From: Pelagibius litoralis
GTDB taxonomy: Bacteria > Pseudomonadota > Alphaproteobacteria > Kiloniellales > Kiloniellaceae
Assembly: GCF_011683915.1 (NCBI RefSeq)
Contig: NZ_JAAQPH010000023.1
Location: forward strand, 1 to 64,000
DNA: 64,000 bases
Direction: 5' to 3'
The notes below the pieces were generated by a model. The model was not told where the DNA came from. It saw only the letters and a program-made list of their open reading frames with translations, and searched no databases. Shown here piece by piece: positions 8,065-16,046 of the stretch. Position 1 is the first letter of the stretch, and every line of letters begins with the position of its first letter. The translations under genes and the position numbers were made by a program.

Positions 8065-9164
8065 TGCCGGGCATTGCGGCTGTCGAGGCCAGGGTTCACA
8101 GGCCCCCCGCGGCGGCTGAAGATCCCGAGCCCTATGCGGGCGCTGATAGTTTCGTGTTCGTGCGGCTGCGGCTGCGTCTGTCGGACGGCTGCGAAGGCGA
8201 GGGCTATACTGGTAGGTTTTTGGCCGCCGAAGTGGCGCATTTCCTTAACGGGTCGGTCGCAGAGGCGCTGGTCGGATGTGATCCGCTGGCCGAACCGAAT
8301 TTTTCATCGAACCTCATGCGGCGTTTCAATCCACGGCAGATGACCGGCGTCGTGGTGTCGGCGTTCTCGACGCTCGATATTGCGTTGCACGATCTGCGCG
8401 CCAAGTCGGCGGGTGTCTCGCTTGCGGCCCTGCTCGGTGGGCGTCGGGCGGCGGCGCCTGTGCACGTGACCTGCGGGTTTCCGGCTCTCAGCACCGAAGC
8501 GCTGGCCGCCGCCTGCGCAAAAGAGATAGCGGGCGGAGCCGCCGGTGTAAAAGTGCTCGTTGCCGCCAGGGGGCGCAGCGTCGCGGAAGATGCGGATCGG
8601 GTGCGCGCGGTACGGGCGGCGATTGGAGACCGGGCCGATCTGATCGTCGACGCCAATTGCGGCTATGATCTCGATGCTGCGCGTAACTTTCAAAGGCGGA
8701 CGGCCGATCTGGGACTGGCCTGGTTCGAAGAACCGGTACACGGCAATAACCCGGGTGCGCTGGCGGCGTTGGCAGCGGACAGGGTCCATCCGATCGGGGC
8801 CGGGCAGATGGAGCAGTCGATGGAGCGGTTTCGTCAGCTGGAGGTTGCCGGGGTCTCTGTCTTGCAGCCGAACGCGGTGTTCGCCGGTGGGATCGGGGCC
8901 GCGATCACGGTGGCCCAAAAAGCCCGGCGGAGTGGCAGGACGGTCAGTCCGGCCGGCGGCTGGGATATCGTGAATATCCATTGGATGTGCGGCGCCGTCG
9001 ATCAGGGGCCGGTGGAGTTGCACCGCGCGCAAAACCGCATCACGAGGCTGCTGAGGGGAGGGGCGCCATCGTTGCCGATCGCCGATGGCTGTCTTGCCCC
9101 GCCGGGTGGGATGGGCTTGGGTCTTTTACCGGATGAAGCTGCGCTTGCGGCCTGTGCCCTATGA
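8064..9164 (+). CDS. Enolase-superfamily (mandelate racemase/muconate lactonizing-like) protein with altered active site
   Basis: 366 residues with the capping domain and modified barrel of the MR/MLE group. Metal ligands Asp196 (DAN) and Glu222 (FEEP) are present. Compared with mandelate racemase, the usual K-x-K is K163-V-L165, the third metal ligand is Gln248 (GAGQ instead of GE), and the D-x-x region reads QPN. It is translationally coupled to tctA, so it probably acts on the imported carboxylate. The substitutions argue against standard 1,1-proton-transfer racemase chemistry; function is open. Confidence 0.75.
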   Translation: MPGIAAVEARVHRPPAAAEDPEPYAGADSFVFVRLRLRLSDGCEGEGYTGRFLAAEVAHFLNGSVAEALVGCDPLAEPNFSSNLMRRFNPRQMTGVVVSAFSTLDIALHDLRAKSAGVSLAALLGGRRAAAPVHVTCGFPALSTEALAAACAKEIAGGAAGVKVLVAARGRSVAEDADRVRAVRAAIGDRADLIVDANCGYDLDAARNFQRRTADLGLAWFEEPVHGNNPGALAALAADRVHPIGAGQMEQSMERFRQLEVAGVSVLQPNAVFAGGIGAAITVAQKARRSGRTVSPAGGWDIVNIHWMCGAVDQGPVELHRAQNRITRLLRGGAPSLPIADGCLAPPGGMGLGLLPDEAALAACAL

Positions 9165-9263
9165 GGCAGGGGAACGAAGGGTAGATCCTTCTTCGGCGAT
9201 CTTGCGGTGGTCGGATTGTCGCGACCGCGCAGCGACCGCACCTTCAGCAGCTTGGCTTTGGAC

Positions 9264-10073
9264 GGCACTGTCAGACAAACCTGATTCGGCCAGTGAGCGG
9301 CGCCGATCCGAGGCGTTCAGGCCGCCAACTGGCGCCACTCCGCCAGGCATCAGACCGGTTCTTTTTGAAGTTGTCGCGGCGATTGAGATGGCGGTCCTGA
9401 TTGAAATGATTGTGGATCGAGGCGTGGACAGCGGCAAACTTCTGGGGCGCCCTAACGTCCCTGAACCTGGTCATCGCCATCTCTCGTCGTCGGAACGGTT
9501 TATGTGAGTTCTCAGCCCGGTTATTGAGCCAACGGCCGCACTCCCGCCGCGCCACAATTCCCATAGCTTTCATCGCTGCGCCGTAAGATCGAAGCCGGTT
9601 TGTCACGATTGCCTTCGTCTGACCATAACGTTTCATCAAACGCTTAAGAAACTTCAGAGCAGTCTTGTGATCCCGACGCTTCGAGGCAAAGACTTCCAAC
9701 ACCTCGCCTTCGTGGTCCACGGCGCGCCAAAGGTAATGGGTCTGCCCATTGATCCGCACGAACACCTCGTCCAGATGCCAGCACCAATGCGAATACAATC
9801 GTTGATGAACGCGCCGCTTTCTGATCTCCGCGGCGAACATCGGCCCAAACCGGTTCCACCGGAACCGCACAGTCTCATGACAAATATCGATGCCACGCTC
9901 GAACAGCAAATCTTCGACCTGCCGCAGCGACAGCGGATAACGGATATACATCATCATCATCACTGCCAGGGGGATGACCTCGGGCGACATCTTGGAGTAT
10001 CGGAACGGATTTCTCATCCGAGGACGCTACGAGACGCGCTTTCGACGCTCAAGCAATTTGCTCTGACACTGCC
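9264..10073. mobile_element. IS6-family insertion sequence, 810 bp
   Basis: Bounded by imperfect terminal inverted repeats: ggcactgtcagacaaac at 9264-9280 and, on the other strand, ggcagtgtcagagcaaa ending at 10073. The length and the transposase stop codon lying inside the left repeat are typical of IS6 elements. The flanking octamers (ctttggac left, ttacgccg right) do not match, so no target duplication remains; this suggests recombination between copies or a deleted flank. It lies directly against a remnant of another transposase. Confidence 0.85.
9271..10017 (-). CDS. IS6-family transposase with mutated catalytic triad
   Basis: 248 residues. The N-terminal helix-turn-helix region (YIRYPLSLRQVEDLL..RGIDICHETVRFRW) and the catalytic core are typical of IS6. 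The first catalytic Asp is D83 (WHLDEVFV) and the Glu is E169 (NNRAENSH). The second Asp, normally in a VTDKL..YGAA motif, is Asn140 (VTNRLRSYGAA; codon AAC at 9598-9600). This single change should abolish transposition unless complemented in trans. The C-terminal tail after about residue 205 is slightly longer than usual. Confidence 0.88.
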   Translation of the reverse strand: MRNPFRYSKMSPEVIPLAVMMMMYIRYPLSLRQVEDLLFERGIDICHETVRFRWNRFGPMFAAEIRKRRVHQRLYSHWCWHLDEVFVRINGQTHYLWRAVDHEGEVLEVFASKRRDHKTALKFLKRLMKRYGQTKAIVTNRLRSYGAAMKAMGIVARRECGRWLNNRAENSHKPFRRREMAMTRFRDVRAPQKFAAVHASIHNHFNQDRHLNRRDNFKKNRSDAWRSGASWRPERLGSAPLTGRIRFV

Positions 10074-10209
10074 TTACGCCGAGTACTACAACGGTAGGCG
10101 AACGCACCTTTCCCTGAGAAAAGAGGCTCCATTCCATCGAGCGATCCGACGAAAAGGCCAGATCCATCCCCTAGCCGCTCTGTTTACAGGGTCAAGGCAC
10201 GTAGTATAA
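10074..10209 (+). pseudogene. C-terminal remnant of an integrase-core (rve) transposase
   Basis: Starting exactly at the right edge of the IS6 element, the plus strand reads YAEYYNGRRTHLSL then KEAPFHRAIRRKGQI and ends at a stop at 10207-10209. The E-Y-Y-N-x-x-R-T-H-L-S-L pattern is the end of the catalytic domain in IS3/IS481-like integrase-core transposases. No upstream part remains on the left side of the IS6 copy, so this is a decayed fragment of an older element cut by the IS6-associated event. Confidence 0.75.
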
Positions 10210-10655
10210 CAGTCCGGCCGCTAGGCGCTGTTCCCGGCACGCCCCGCGCCGGCAGGCTACAGTGGAACTTTGTCCAAACAGTTATTGATCTTCAAAGGCT
10301 ATGATCATATGTCACAGGATTGAAACTTTCGCCGCAAGTGCGGCATCCTTTTATAGGCTGTGCAGGCGACTGCTTGCAGCAACGTTCAAAAGAACGGGAT
10401 TCGCCCGTCTAAATGCATATAGAGCTGCTTTTGAGAGGTTGAGGGGCGCGACGCGGTCATTTGGCTGGGACTTCCCGAACTAAACGGACTATCTCGAATT
10501 TCTCAGTGGTCCCTTTCTGTCCGCTGGAAATACACAGTATCAATGCGCGCCCAGTAGTGCAGGGTGGTGAGTGTTTTGTGAGAGTTATAGTTGTTTTCAG
10601 AAGAGTAAAAACAGCTCAACTGTCCAAATAAAAATAGGCCGATGCAAGAGTTTAT
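10210..10655. other. Lower-GC intergenic region before the sphingolipid locus
   Basis: About 450 bp with no gene I can support. From roughly 10260 onward it is clearly richer in A and T than the surrounding genome, and the low-GC character continues into the first codons of the acyl-ligase gene. A 60-codon ORF at 10301-10483 has no recognisable domain and no clear ribosome site. The stretch presumably contains the promoter of the aasR-cerR-acpR-spt operon; I could not place -35/-10 boxes with confidence. Confidence 0.5.
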
Positions 10656-12440
10656 ATGGTGAACGCCGCAGAATCCATAAATGAGAACTTGCCTATCGTT
10701 GTGTCAGACTTTGAATCTTTGGTCGAAGGTTTGGATTATGCAGCTAAAGGGCGGACTGGTTATAATTTTTTCTCATCTAGAGGTGAGCTTCAACAGGCTT
10801 TAACTTATCGAGAGTTGCGAGAGCGGGCGGTTGTGCTTGCGCAGCGTTTCGACAAGGCAGGATTGCAGCCTGGCGCCCGGGTGGCGATTGTTGCCGACAC
10901 GGTTCCAGATTTCCCGATTTTCTTTTTCGCTTGCCAGTACGCCGGCCTGATTCCCGTTCCCCTGCCTTTACCGATCCATCTCGGCAGCCATGAGGCCTAT
11001 GTCGAGCGTCTGCGTTCCATGATTACAAGGGCGGGGGCGGAGGTCGCTGTCGGTCCGCCGGAGATGATCCACTACCTGACCGAGGCGGCCGGTACCCTCA
11101 AGATGATCGGCACGCCGGCGGACTTTTACGCGCTGCCGCACGCGGGCGGTGATCTCCGGCCTTTGGCCGCGCATGAGCCTTGCTACGTCCAATACTCCTC
11201 CGGCAGTACCAGCCTACCGCGCGGCGTCTTCGTCTCCCAGCGGGCTATCACCGCCAATGCGCGCGGCATCAGCCGGCACGGTTTGAAACTGCGTAGCGGC
11301 GATCGCAGCACTTCCTGGCTGCCGCTCTATCACGACATGGGGTTGGTCGGCTTCTGCCTCACGCCGATGTTGAGCCAGATCACCGTTGACTACCTTTCTA
11401 CCAAGAGTTTCGCGCTGCGGCCGCTCACCTGGCTCAAACTGTTGTCACAGTACGGCGGAACGATTTCCTTCAGCCCAACCTTTGGCTACGAGCTTTGTGT
11501 ACGCCGTGGACTCAACGGCTCGGCCAAGGACCTCGATCTCGAGCGTTGGCGCATTGCCGGTATCGGCGGCGATATGGTGCGTGCGGAGATCCTAAAGCGC
11601 TTTGCCGATACTTTTGGCGTAACGGGGTTCTCATCCAAGGCCTTTTTGCCAAGTTATGGCTTAGCGGAGTCGACCTTGGCGGTAACCTTTGCCGCCTTGG
11701 ACAAGGGAGCAGAGATCGACCGTGTCAACCAGGATCATTACGCGTCCAATGGTGGCGTGACGACGGTCAGGCGCGACCCTGACGGATCAAATCGGGCGGT
11801 GCGATCTTTTGTGAACTGCGGGACCGCACTGCCCGGTCATGCGGTGGAGGTCCGCAGCGAGAAGAACGATATGCTGCCGGATCGCTACGTTGGCCGAGTT
11901 GTGGTCAAGGGGCCGAGTGTTATGGACGGCTACTTCAACGATCCGGCGGCGACTGCAGCGGTGATGACGGATGATGGCTGGCTGGATACCGGCGACCTTG
12001 GCTACATGGCCGAAGGGCGCCTGATCGTGACCGGTCGCCGCAAGGACTTGGTGATTCTGAATGGCCGCAACATCTGGCCGCAGGACGTGGAGTGGGCTGT
12101 GGAGGCGCTTGAGGACGTCAGGGACGGCGATGTCGCTTGCTTCTCGGTCATCGGGCCCGACGGCGGTGAGCAAATGGTTGCTGTCCTGCAATGCCGACTG
12201 CATGATCCGGCCGCGCGCGAAAACCTGCGCAAACAGGCGGCCGCGACGGTCCGTAAAACCTGTGGTGCCGACTGCCGTATTGTCCTGGTGCCGCCGAAGA
12301 CCTTGAGGTTCACCTCTTCCGGCAAGCTCAGCCGCACGGCTGTGCGCCAGGACTACATCGCCGGCGAAATCTTCGATGTAAGCTACCCGGTCGATCAAAA
12401 ACCACTTACCGGCTCTGCTGCCGCGCAGTCAGGCGATTGA
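10656..12440 (+). CDS. aasR: Fatty acyl-AMP ligase / acyl-ACP synthetase of ceramide synthesis
   Basis: 594 residues of the ANL superfamily, fatty-acyl-AMP-ligase type. The ATP-binding loop YSSGSTSLPRG spans about 180-190, followed by WLPLYHDMGLVG as in FAALs, then GYFNDP, DTGDLGY and GRRKDLVILNGRNIWPQDVE near the C-terminal hinge. In Caulobacter the corresponding gene loads a fatty acid onto the dedicated carrier protein AcpR for ceramide synthesis. Here it leads a four-gene operon with cerR, acpR and spt in the same relative order. The first 70 or so codons are unusually AT-rich. Confidence 0.88.
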   Translation: MVNAAESINENLPIVVSDFESLVEGLDYAAKGRTGYNFFSSRGELQQALTYRELRERAVVLAQRFDKAGLQPGARVAIVADTVPDFPIFFFACQYAGLIPVPLPLPIHLGSHEAYVERLRSMITRAGAEVAVGPPEMIHYLTEAAGTLKMIGTPADFYALPHAGGDLRPLAAHEPCYVQYSSGSTSLPRGVFVSQRAITANARGISRHGLKLRSGDRSTSWLPLYHDMGLVGFCLTPMLSQITVDYLSTKSFALRPLTWLKLLSQYGGTISFSPTFGYELCVRRGLNGSAKDLDLERWRIAGIGGDMVRAEILKRFADTFGVTGFSSKAFLPSYGLAESTLAVTFAALDKGAEIDRVNQDHYASNGGVTTVRRDPDGSNRAVRSFVNCGTALPGHAVEVRSEKNDMLPDRYVGRVVVKGPSVMDGYFNDPAATAAVMTDDGWLDTGDLGYMAEGRLIVTGRRKDLVILNGRNIWPQDVEWAVEALEDVRDGDVACFSVIGPDGGEQMVAVLQCRLHDPAARENLRKQAAATVRKTCGADCRIVLVPPKTLRFTSSGKLSRTAVRQDYIAGEIFDVSYPVDQKPLTGSAAAQSGD

Positions 12441-12527
12441 TCTGAGAACGCGCGCTGGCTAAGTAGACCGTCCAACCCGCTTGCAATAGGGTTTCTTGTC
12501 GGGATGCCACGAGAAGCCCGAGAGGCC

Positions 12528-13487
12528 ATGAACGGAACCACGCCTGTGGCAGGATGCGTTGCTCTTACCGGTGCCACGGGGTTTGTCGGTGGACATATCC
12601 TGCGGCAATTGGTCGATGCCGGCTGGCGGGTCAAGGCACTGACGCGGCGTAGCGACGGCTTGGCGGACTTCGGGTCTGCTGTGACGCCGGTGGTTGGGTC
12701 GCTCGAATCGCAGGCAGCGCTCACCGAACTGGTGACTGATGTCGATGCGGTGGTGCACTGTGCCGGATTGGTGGCGGCGCGTCGCCGGCGCGATTTCGAT
12801 GCGGTGAACCGGGTTGGAACGGCGCGTCTGGTCGATGTTGCCGCAGCCGGCACCAAATCGCCGCAATTCGTTCTGATCTCCTCTCTGGCCGCGCGCGAAC
12901 CACAGGTCTCGCCCTACGCCGAGAGCAAACGGTTGGGTGAGGATTGCCTGCGGCGGCAGGGGGAAGGTCTGGATTGGCAGATACTGCGTCCGCCGGTGGT
13001 CTATGGGCCGGGGGATCGGGCGACTTTCGACCTATTTCGCCAGCTTTCCCGGGGATTTGCCCTGCTGCCGCGTGGCGATGGACGTTTTTCGATGATTTAT
13101 GTCGAGGACCTTGCCGCGGGCGTGGTGGCGTTGTTGCAGGATGGCGGTTTGCGATCTTGTGTTGCGGAGGTTCATGATGGCCGGGCGGGTGGTTACAGCT
13201 GGGACGAGATGCTTGCTATGGCTGAGCATCAATTGGGTCGCCCGTTGCGTGGCATTGCCGTACCGCGCCCTCTGCAGCGGCTGGTTGCGGCGGCCAGCGT
13301 TTTTGCCGCTGCTGTAACCGGCAGCGCGCCTATCCTCTCCCAGGGCAAGGTGAACGAAATTGCTCATCCGGACTGGGTCTGTCGGAATGAACTGCTCGAT
13401 GAGCTAATTTCCTGGCAGCCGCGCGTAGGCTTCGAGGAGGGTTTCTCAAAGACTCTCGCATGGTATAAGGCTGCAGGCTGGCTCTGA
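12528..13487 (+). CDS. cerR: NAD(P)-dependent epimerase/dehydratase-type ceramide reductase
   Basis: An extended short-chain dehydrogenase: N-terminal Rossmann motif TGATGFVGG, VVHCAGLVAARR, SSLAA, and the active-site Y-x-x-x-K in YAESKRL. The ATG at 12528 is preferred over 12504 because GAGAGG lies just upstream of it. In Caulobacter the syntenic CerR reduces the 3-keto group of the sphingoid base or of oxidized ceramide. Location between the acyl ligase and the ACP/SPT pair supports the same job here. The C-terminal third carries a hydrophobic segment (LVAAASVFAAAV), possibly a membrane-associating region. Confidence 0.82.
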   Translation: MNGTTPVAGCVALTGATGFVGGHILRQLVDAGWRVKALTRRSDGLADFGSAVTPVVGSLESQAALTELVTDVDAVVHCAGLVAARRRRDFDAVNRVGTARLVDVAAAGTKSPQFVLISSLAAREPQVSPYAESKRLGEDCLRRQGEGLDWQILRPPVVYGPGDRATFDLFRQLSRGFALLPRGDGRFSMIYVEDLAAGVVALLQDGGLRSCVAEVHDGRAGGYSWDEMLAMAEHQLGRPLRGIAVPRPLQRLVAAASVFAAAVTGSAPILSQGKVNEIAHPDWVCRNELLDELISWQPRVGFEEGFSKTLAWYKAAGWL

Positions 13488-13596
13488 CGGACCGGTCGTG
13501 AGTGGAGAGGAACGCCGCATAGTCGTTTCGTTTAACGTCAGGCGATGAGTCCCGGGCTTTCATTCTGAGCCAGATCACGCAAAGAGGTGGGGATAT

Positions 13597-13869
13597 ATGC
13601 AGTGGGCTGCAGAACAGGTCCATGTGGAGGTCGTAAAGCTGCTTGAGCCTTTTAATCCGAAAGGTGTCGAGTTAAAGCCGGAAACAGATCTTTCCGAGGA
13701 TCTCTTTATGGACTCCGTCGCGGCCATGAATCTGGTCATGGAGGTCGAAGACCGATTTGAAATCGACATTCCCATCAGCCTGCTTCCAGACGTGAATTCG
13801 CTGCAGGATTTGGCGGACGTGGTGCTTGTTCAGCTCAACAAGAAACAGACCAATGAGCCTATTAGATAA
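13597..13869 (+). CDS. acpR: Dedicated acyl carrier protein for sphingolipid synthesis
   Basis: 90 residues, acidic, four-helix ACP fold. The phosphopantetheine attachment serine is Ser40 in DLFMDSVAAMN (the canonical D-S-L appears as D-S-V). A good ribosome site (agaggtgggg) precedes the ATG. The gene overlaps the start of serine palmitoyltransferase by 17 bp, so ACP and SPT are probably made in step. In Caulobacter and Sphingomonas an ACP next to spt supplies acyl-ACP rather than acyl-CoA to SPT. Confidence 0.93.
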   Translation: MQWAAEQVHVEVVKLLEPFNPKGVELKPETDLSEDLFMDSVAAMNLVMEVEDRFEIDIPISLLPDVNSLQDLADVVLVQLNKKQTNEPIR

Positions 13870-15067
13870 ATACGATCAGGTTTCCGCGCGTCACAAGCGG
13901 CTTTTAGCCCTTGGCCGGGACCCTTTTGATGTCTGTATGGATCGTATTGTCTCGGCGACAGAGGCGATTATTGGCGGTCGAGACGTCATCCTGGTCGGTA
14001 CCAACAATTATCTGGGGCTGACCTTCGATCCTGATTGTATCGCCGCCGCGGCCGATGCGCTGGCCCGTGAAGGTACCGGCACGACTGGGTCGCGTATCGC
14101 TAACGGTACCTATGCGAGCCACCGGGAATTGGAGGAGGAGATCGCCGCATTTCTGGGGCGGCGCTCGGCGATGGTCTTTCCCACCGGCTATCAGGCCAAC
14201 CTCGGAATTCTGGCCGGCCTGGCGGGTCCCAAAGATATCATCCTGCTTGATGCGGACTCTCACGCCAGCATCTACGACGGCTGCCGGCTGAGCGGCGCCA
14301 CCCTTGTCCGCTTTCGGCACAATTCCCCGGCCGATCTGGACAAGCGTCTTGAGCGCCTCGATGGCGAGGCGGCAAGCAAGCTTGTGGTGGTTGAGGGCAT
14401 CTACAGCATGCTTGGTGATCAGGCGCCGCTCGACGAGTTTGTCGACGTCAAGCAGCGCCACGGTGTAGAGCTTCTGGTCGATGAGGCGCATTCTCTGGGC
14501 GTGTTCGGTGAACGCGGTCGAGGCCTTGCAGAGGCGGCAGGCGTCGAGGAAGAGGTCGACTACGTCGTCGGTACCTTCAGCAAAAGCCTGGGCGCCGTCG
14601 GCGGCTTCGGGGCGTCCGACAACCCTGGATTCGAGCGACTGCGTTATACGAGCCGGCCTTACATGTTCACGGCGTCCTCCTCGCCGTCGAGCATCGCCAC
14701 GGTGTTGGCGACCCTCGAAAAGGTCCGCTCCCGCCCCGAACTGCGCCGACAGCTATGGGAGAATGCGCGGGCGCTCTATAAGGGTCTGATGGATCTCGGC
14801 TTTTCTGTCTGTGCGGAGGCCAGCCCCATCATTGCCCTTAAGATGCCGAACGAAACCGCTGCGGTCTTCATGTGGAATGCGCTGCTGGAAGCGGGCGTCT
14901 ACGTCAATCTGGCCCTTCCACCGGGCACGCCGGACGGCAGCTGTCTGCTGCGGTGCAGTCTCTCGGCGTCGCACACGCCCCAGCAGGTCAAGCGGATCTG
15001 TGAGGTCTTTGAACAATCCCTTCACGCCCTTAAAGGCTGGCAGGCTGCGCAGTCGGCGGCTGAGTAG
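13853..15067 (+). CDS. spt: Serine palmitoyltransferase (alpha-oxoamine synthase)
   Basis: 404 residues of the alpha-oxoamine synthase family. GTGTTGSRIANGTY, the substrate-stacking His in DADSHASIYDG, the cofactor Asp in VDEAHSLGVFG and the Schiff-base lysine K244 in FSKSLGAVGG are all in place. The ATG at 13853 is chosen over an in-frame TTG at 13826. SPT condenses serine with a long-chain acyl thioester to 3-ketosphinganine, the committed step to sphingolipids. KBL or AONS are alternatives for the family, but the ACP, CerR, acyl ligase and CerS in the same locus decide for SPT. Confidence 0.92.
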   Translation: MSLLDKYDQVSARHKRLLALGRDPFDVCMDRIVSATEAIIGGRDVILVGTNNYLGLTFDPDCIAAAADALAREGTGTTGSRIANGTYASHRELEEEIAAFLGRRSAMVFPTGYQANLGILAGLAGPKDIILLDADSHASIYDGCRLSGATLVRFRHNSPADLDKRLERLDGEAASKLVVVEGIYSMLGDQAPLDEFVDVKQRHGVELLVDEAHSLGVFGERGRGLAEAAGVEEEVDYVVGTFSKSLGAVGGFGASDNPGFERLRYTSRPYMFTASSSPSSIATVLATLEKVRSRPELRRQLWENARALYKGLMDLGFSVCAEASPIIALKMPNETAAVFMWNALLEAGVYVNLALPPGTPDGSCLLRCSLSASHTPQQVKRICEVFEQSLHALKGWQAAQSAAE

Positions 15068-15085
15068 CGGGTTTTGCCGGCGGGC

Positions 15086-16042
15086 TTACTTGAAGGCTCC
15101 CTTGCGGTACAATCGCCAGAACAGAAAGCTTGAGGCGAGAATTGGGTGGCGCCGCTGCCAGGGTGTCAGGGTCACGGCGACCCCGGAATGCCGTTCAATC
15201 TTCCACAGCAAATAGTCGGGGCCTCCGACGAATGTGAAGGCCGCTTTCATCAGGCGCAGCACCGACAACAGCTTGCCTTGCGCGCGGCGCAGCAGCCACC
15301 TGGCCCGAACCGCCGTGCGCGCCTGCTCCAGCGGCATCCATTGCAGGGGCGACGGCCCTGCAGGTGGGGCGGCAGTGGCCGCCGCCGGCACCCGCAGGGT
15401 TGCGAGCACCGCGTTGCCGACCTGCTCAAAATAGCCCTGGTTTGCGTCGTAAAGCTTATCGGCCCGATCGGGCGCTTCTGCCCGTAACTCGGTCCGGTAC
15501 GTTTCCCGAAACACCGCGGTCCAGAGGTCGCGGGTGCTGAAGTTCTGCTCCATCAGCATCAGGCCCTCTTCTACCATCTTCCTTGCGGCCCTTGCCAGGA
15601 TCGCCGTTATGGCCGTTCGGGTCGCTTCGTTCCGGCAATACGCCAGTCTGCTCGGCTGGGCGAAACGAGCCCAGAGATAAGGATGAAACCAACGCCCGCC
15701 GGCGCCGGCTGCAAAGTCGGCGAGAGAGCATACGGCATACTTGGCGCGCAAGACGACAGCGTCGCCGTAAGCTGTCTCCAGGTAGTAAACGTTGGGTGGC
15801 AGTGCCCGGTTGAACAGCGCACTCAGGCGTCCGCCGTGGGCCTCCTTATAGCTGTCGACTATCAGATAGAGGTCGACCACCTTGTTCTGGACGCTGCTTT
15901 CGCGCAGGCAGGAGCCATAGAACAACACAGCCGCAACAGCGCCGTGACGGTGCTCCGCGGCTGCGGCGATGGCCGCGATCTGCTCCCCGACGGGTTGGGC
16001 GATCTCCGCGCGCAGCAGTGGCCCCAGGTCGTCGTCAGACAC
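15086..16042 (-). CDS. Uncharacterised protein with degenerate nucleotidyltransferase motif
   Basis: 318 residues, soluble. Residues about 37-62 read AVLFYGSCLRES..VVDLYLIVD, matching the minimal nucleotidyltransferase pattern G-S-x(n)-D-h-D, except that the second Asp is replaced by Tyr. The rest is helical with many Arg/Trp residues and no other motif I recognise. It is convergent with spt (18 bp apart) and lies 4 bp downstream of the lipid-kinase gene, so it belongs to the putative head-group operon. It may handle a nucleotide-activated head group. Function unproven. Confidence 0.6.
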   Translation of the reverse strand: MSDDDLGPLLRAEIAQPVGEQIAAIAAAAEHRHGAVAAVLFYGSCLRESSVQNKVVDLYLIVDSYKEAHGGRLSALFNRALPPNVYYLETAYGDAVVLRAKYAVCSLADFAAGAGGRWFHPYLWARFAQPSRLAYCRNEATRTAITAILARAARKMVEEGLMLMEQNFSTRDLWTAVFRETYRTELRAEAPDRADKLYDANQGYFEQVGNAVLATLRVPAAATAAPPAGPSPLQWMPLEQARTAVRARWLLRRAQGKLLSVLRLMKAAFTFVGGPDYLLWKIERHSGVAVTLTPWQRRHPILASSFLFWRLYRKGAFK

Positions 16043-16046
16043 CGGC

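Noticed and set aside
9949-9963. Run of five histidine codons in a plus-strand ORF
   Set aside because: It is the complement of a methionine run in the IS6 transposase (M-M-M-M), not a metal-binding protein.
9256-10081. Target-site duplication around the IS6 element
   Set aside because: The flanking octamers ctttggac and ttacgccg differ, so no duplication can be reported.
10301-10483. 60-residue ORF before the acyl-ligase gene
   Set aside because: No ribosome site, no domain, different composition; may be chance.
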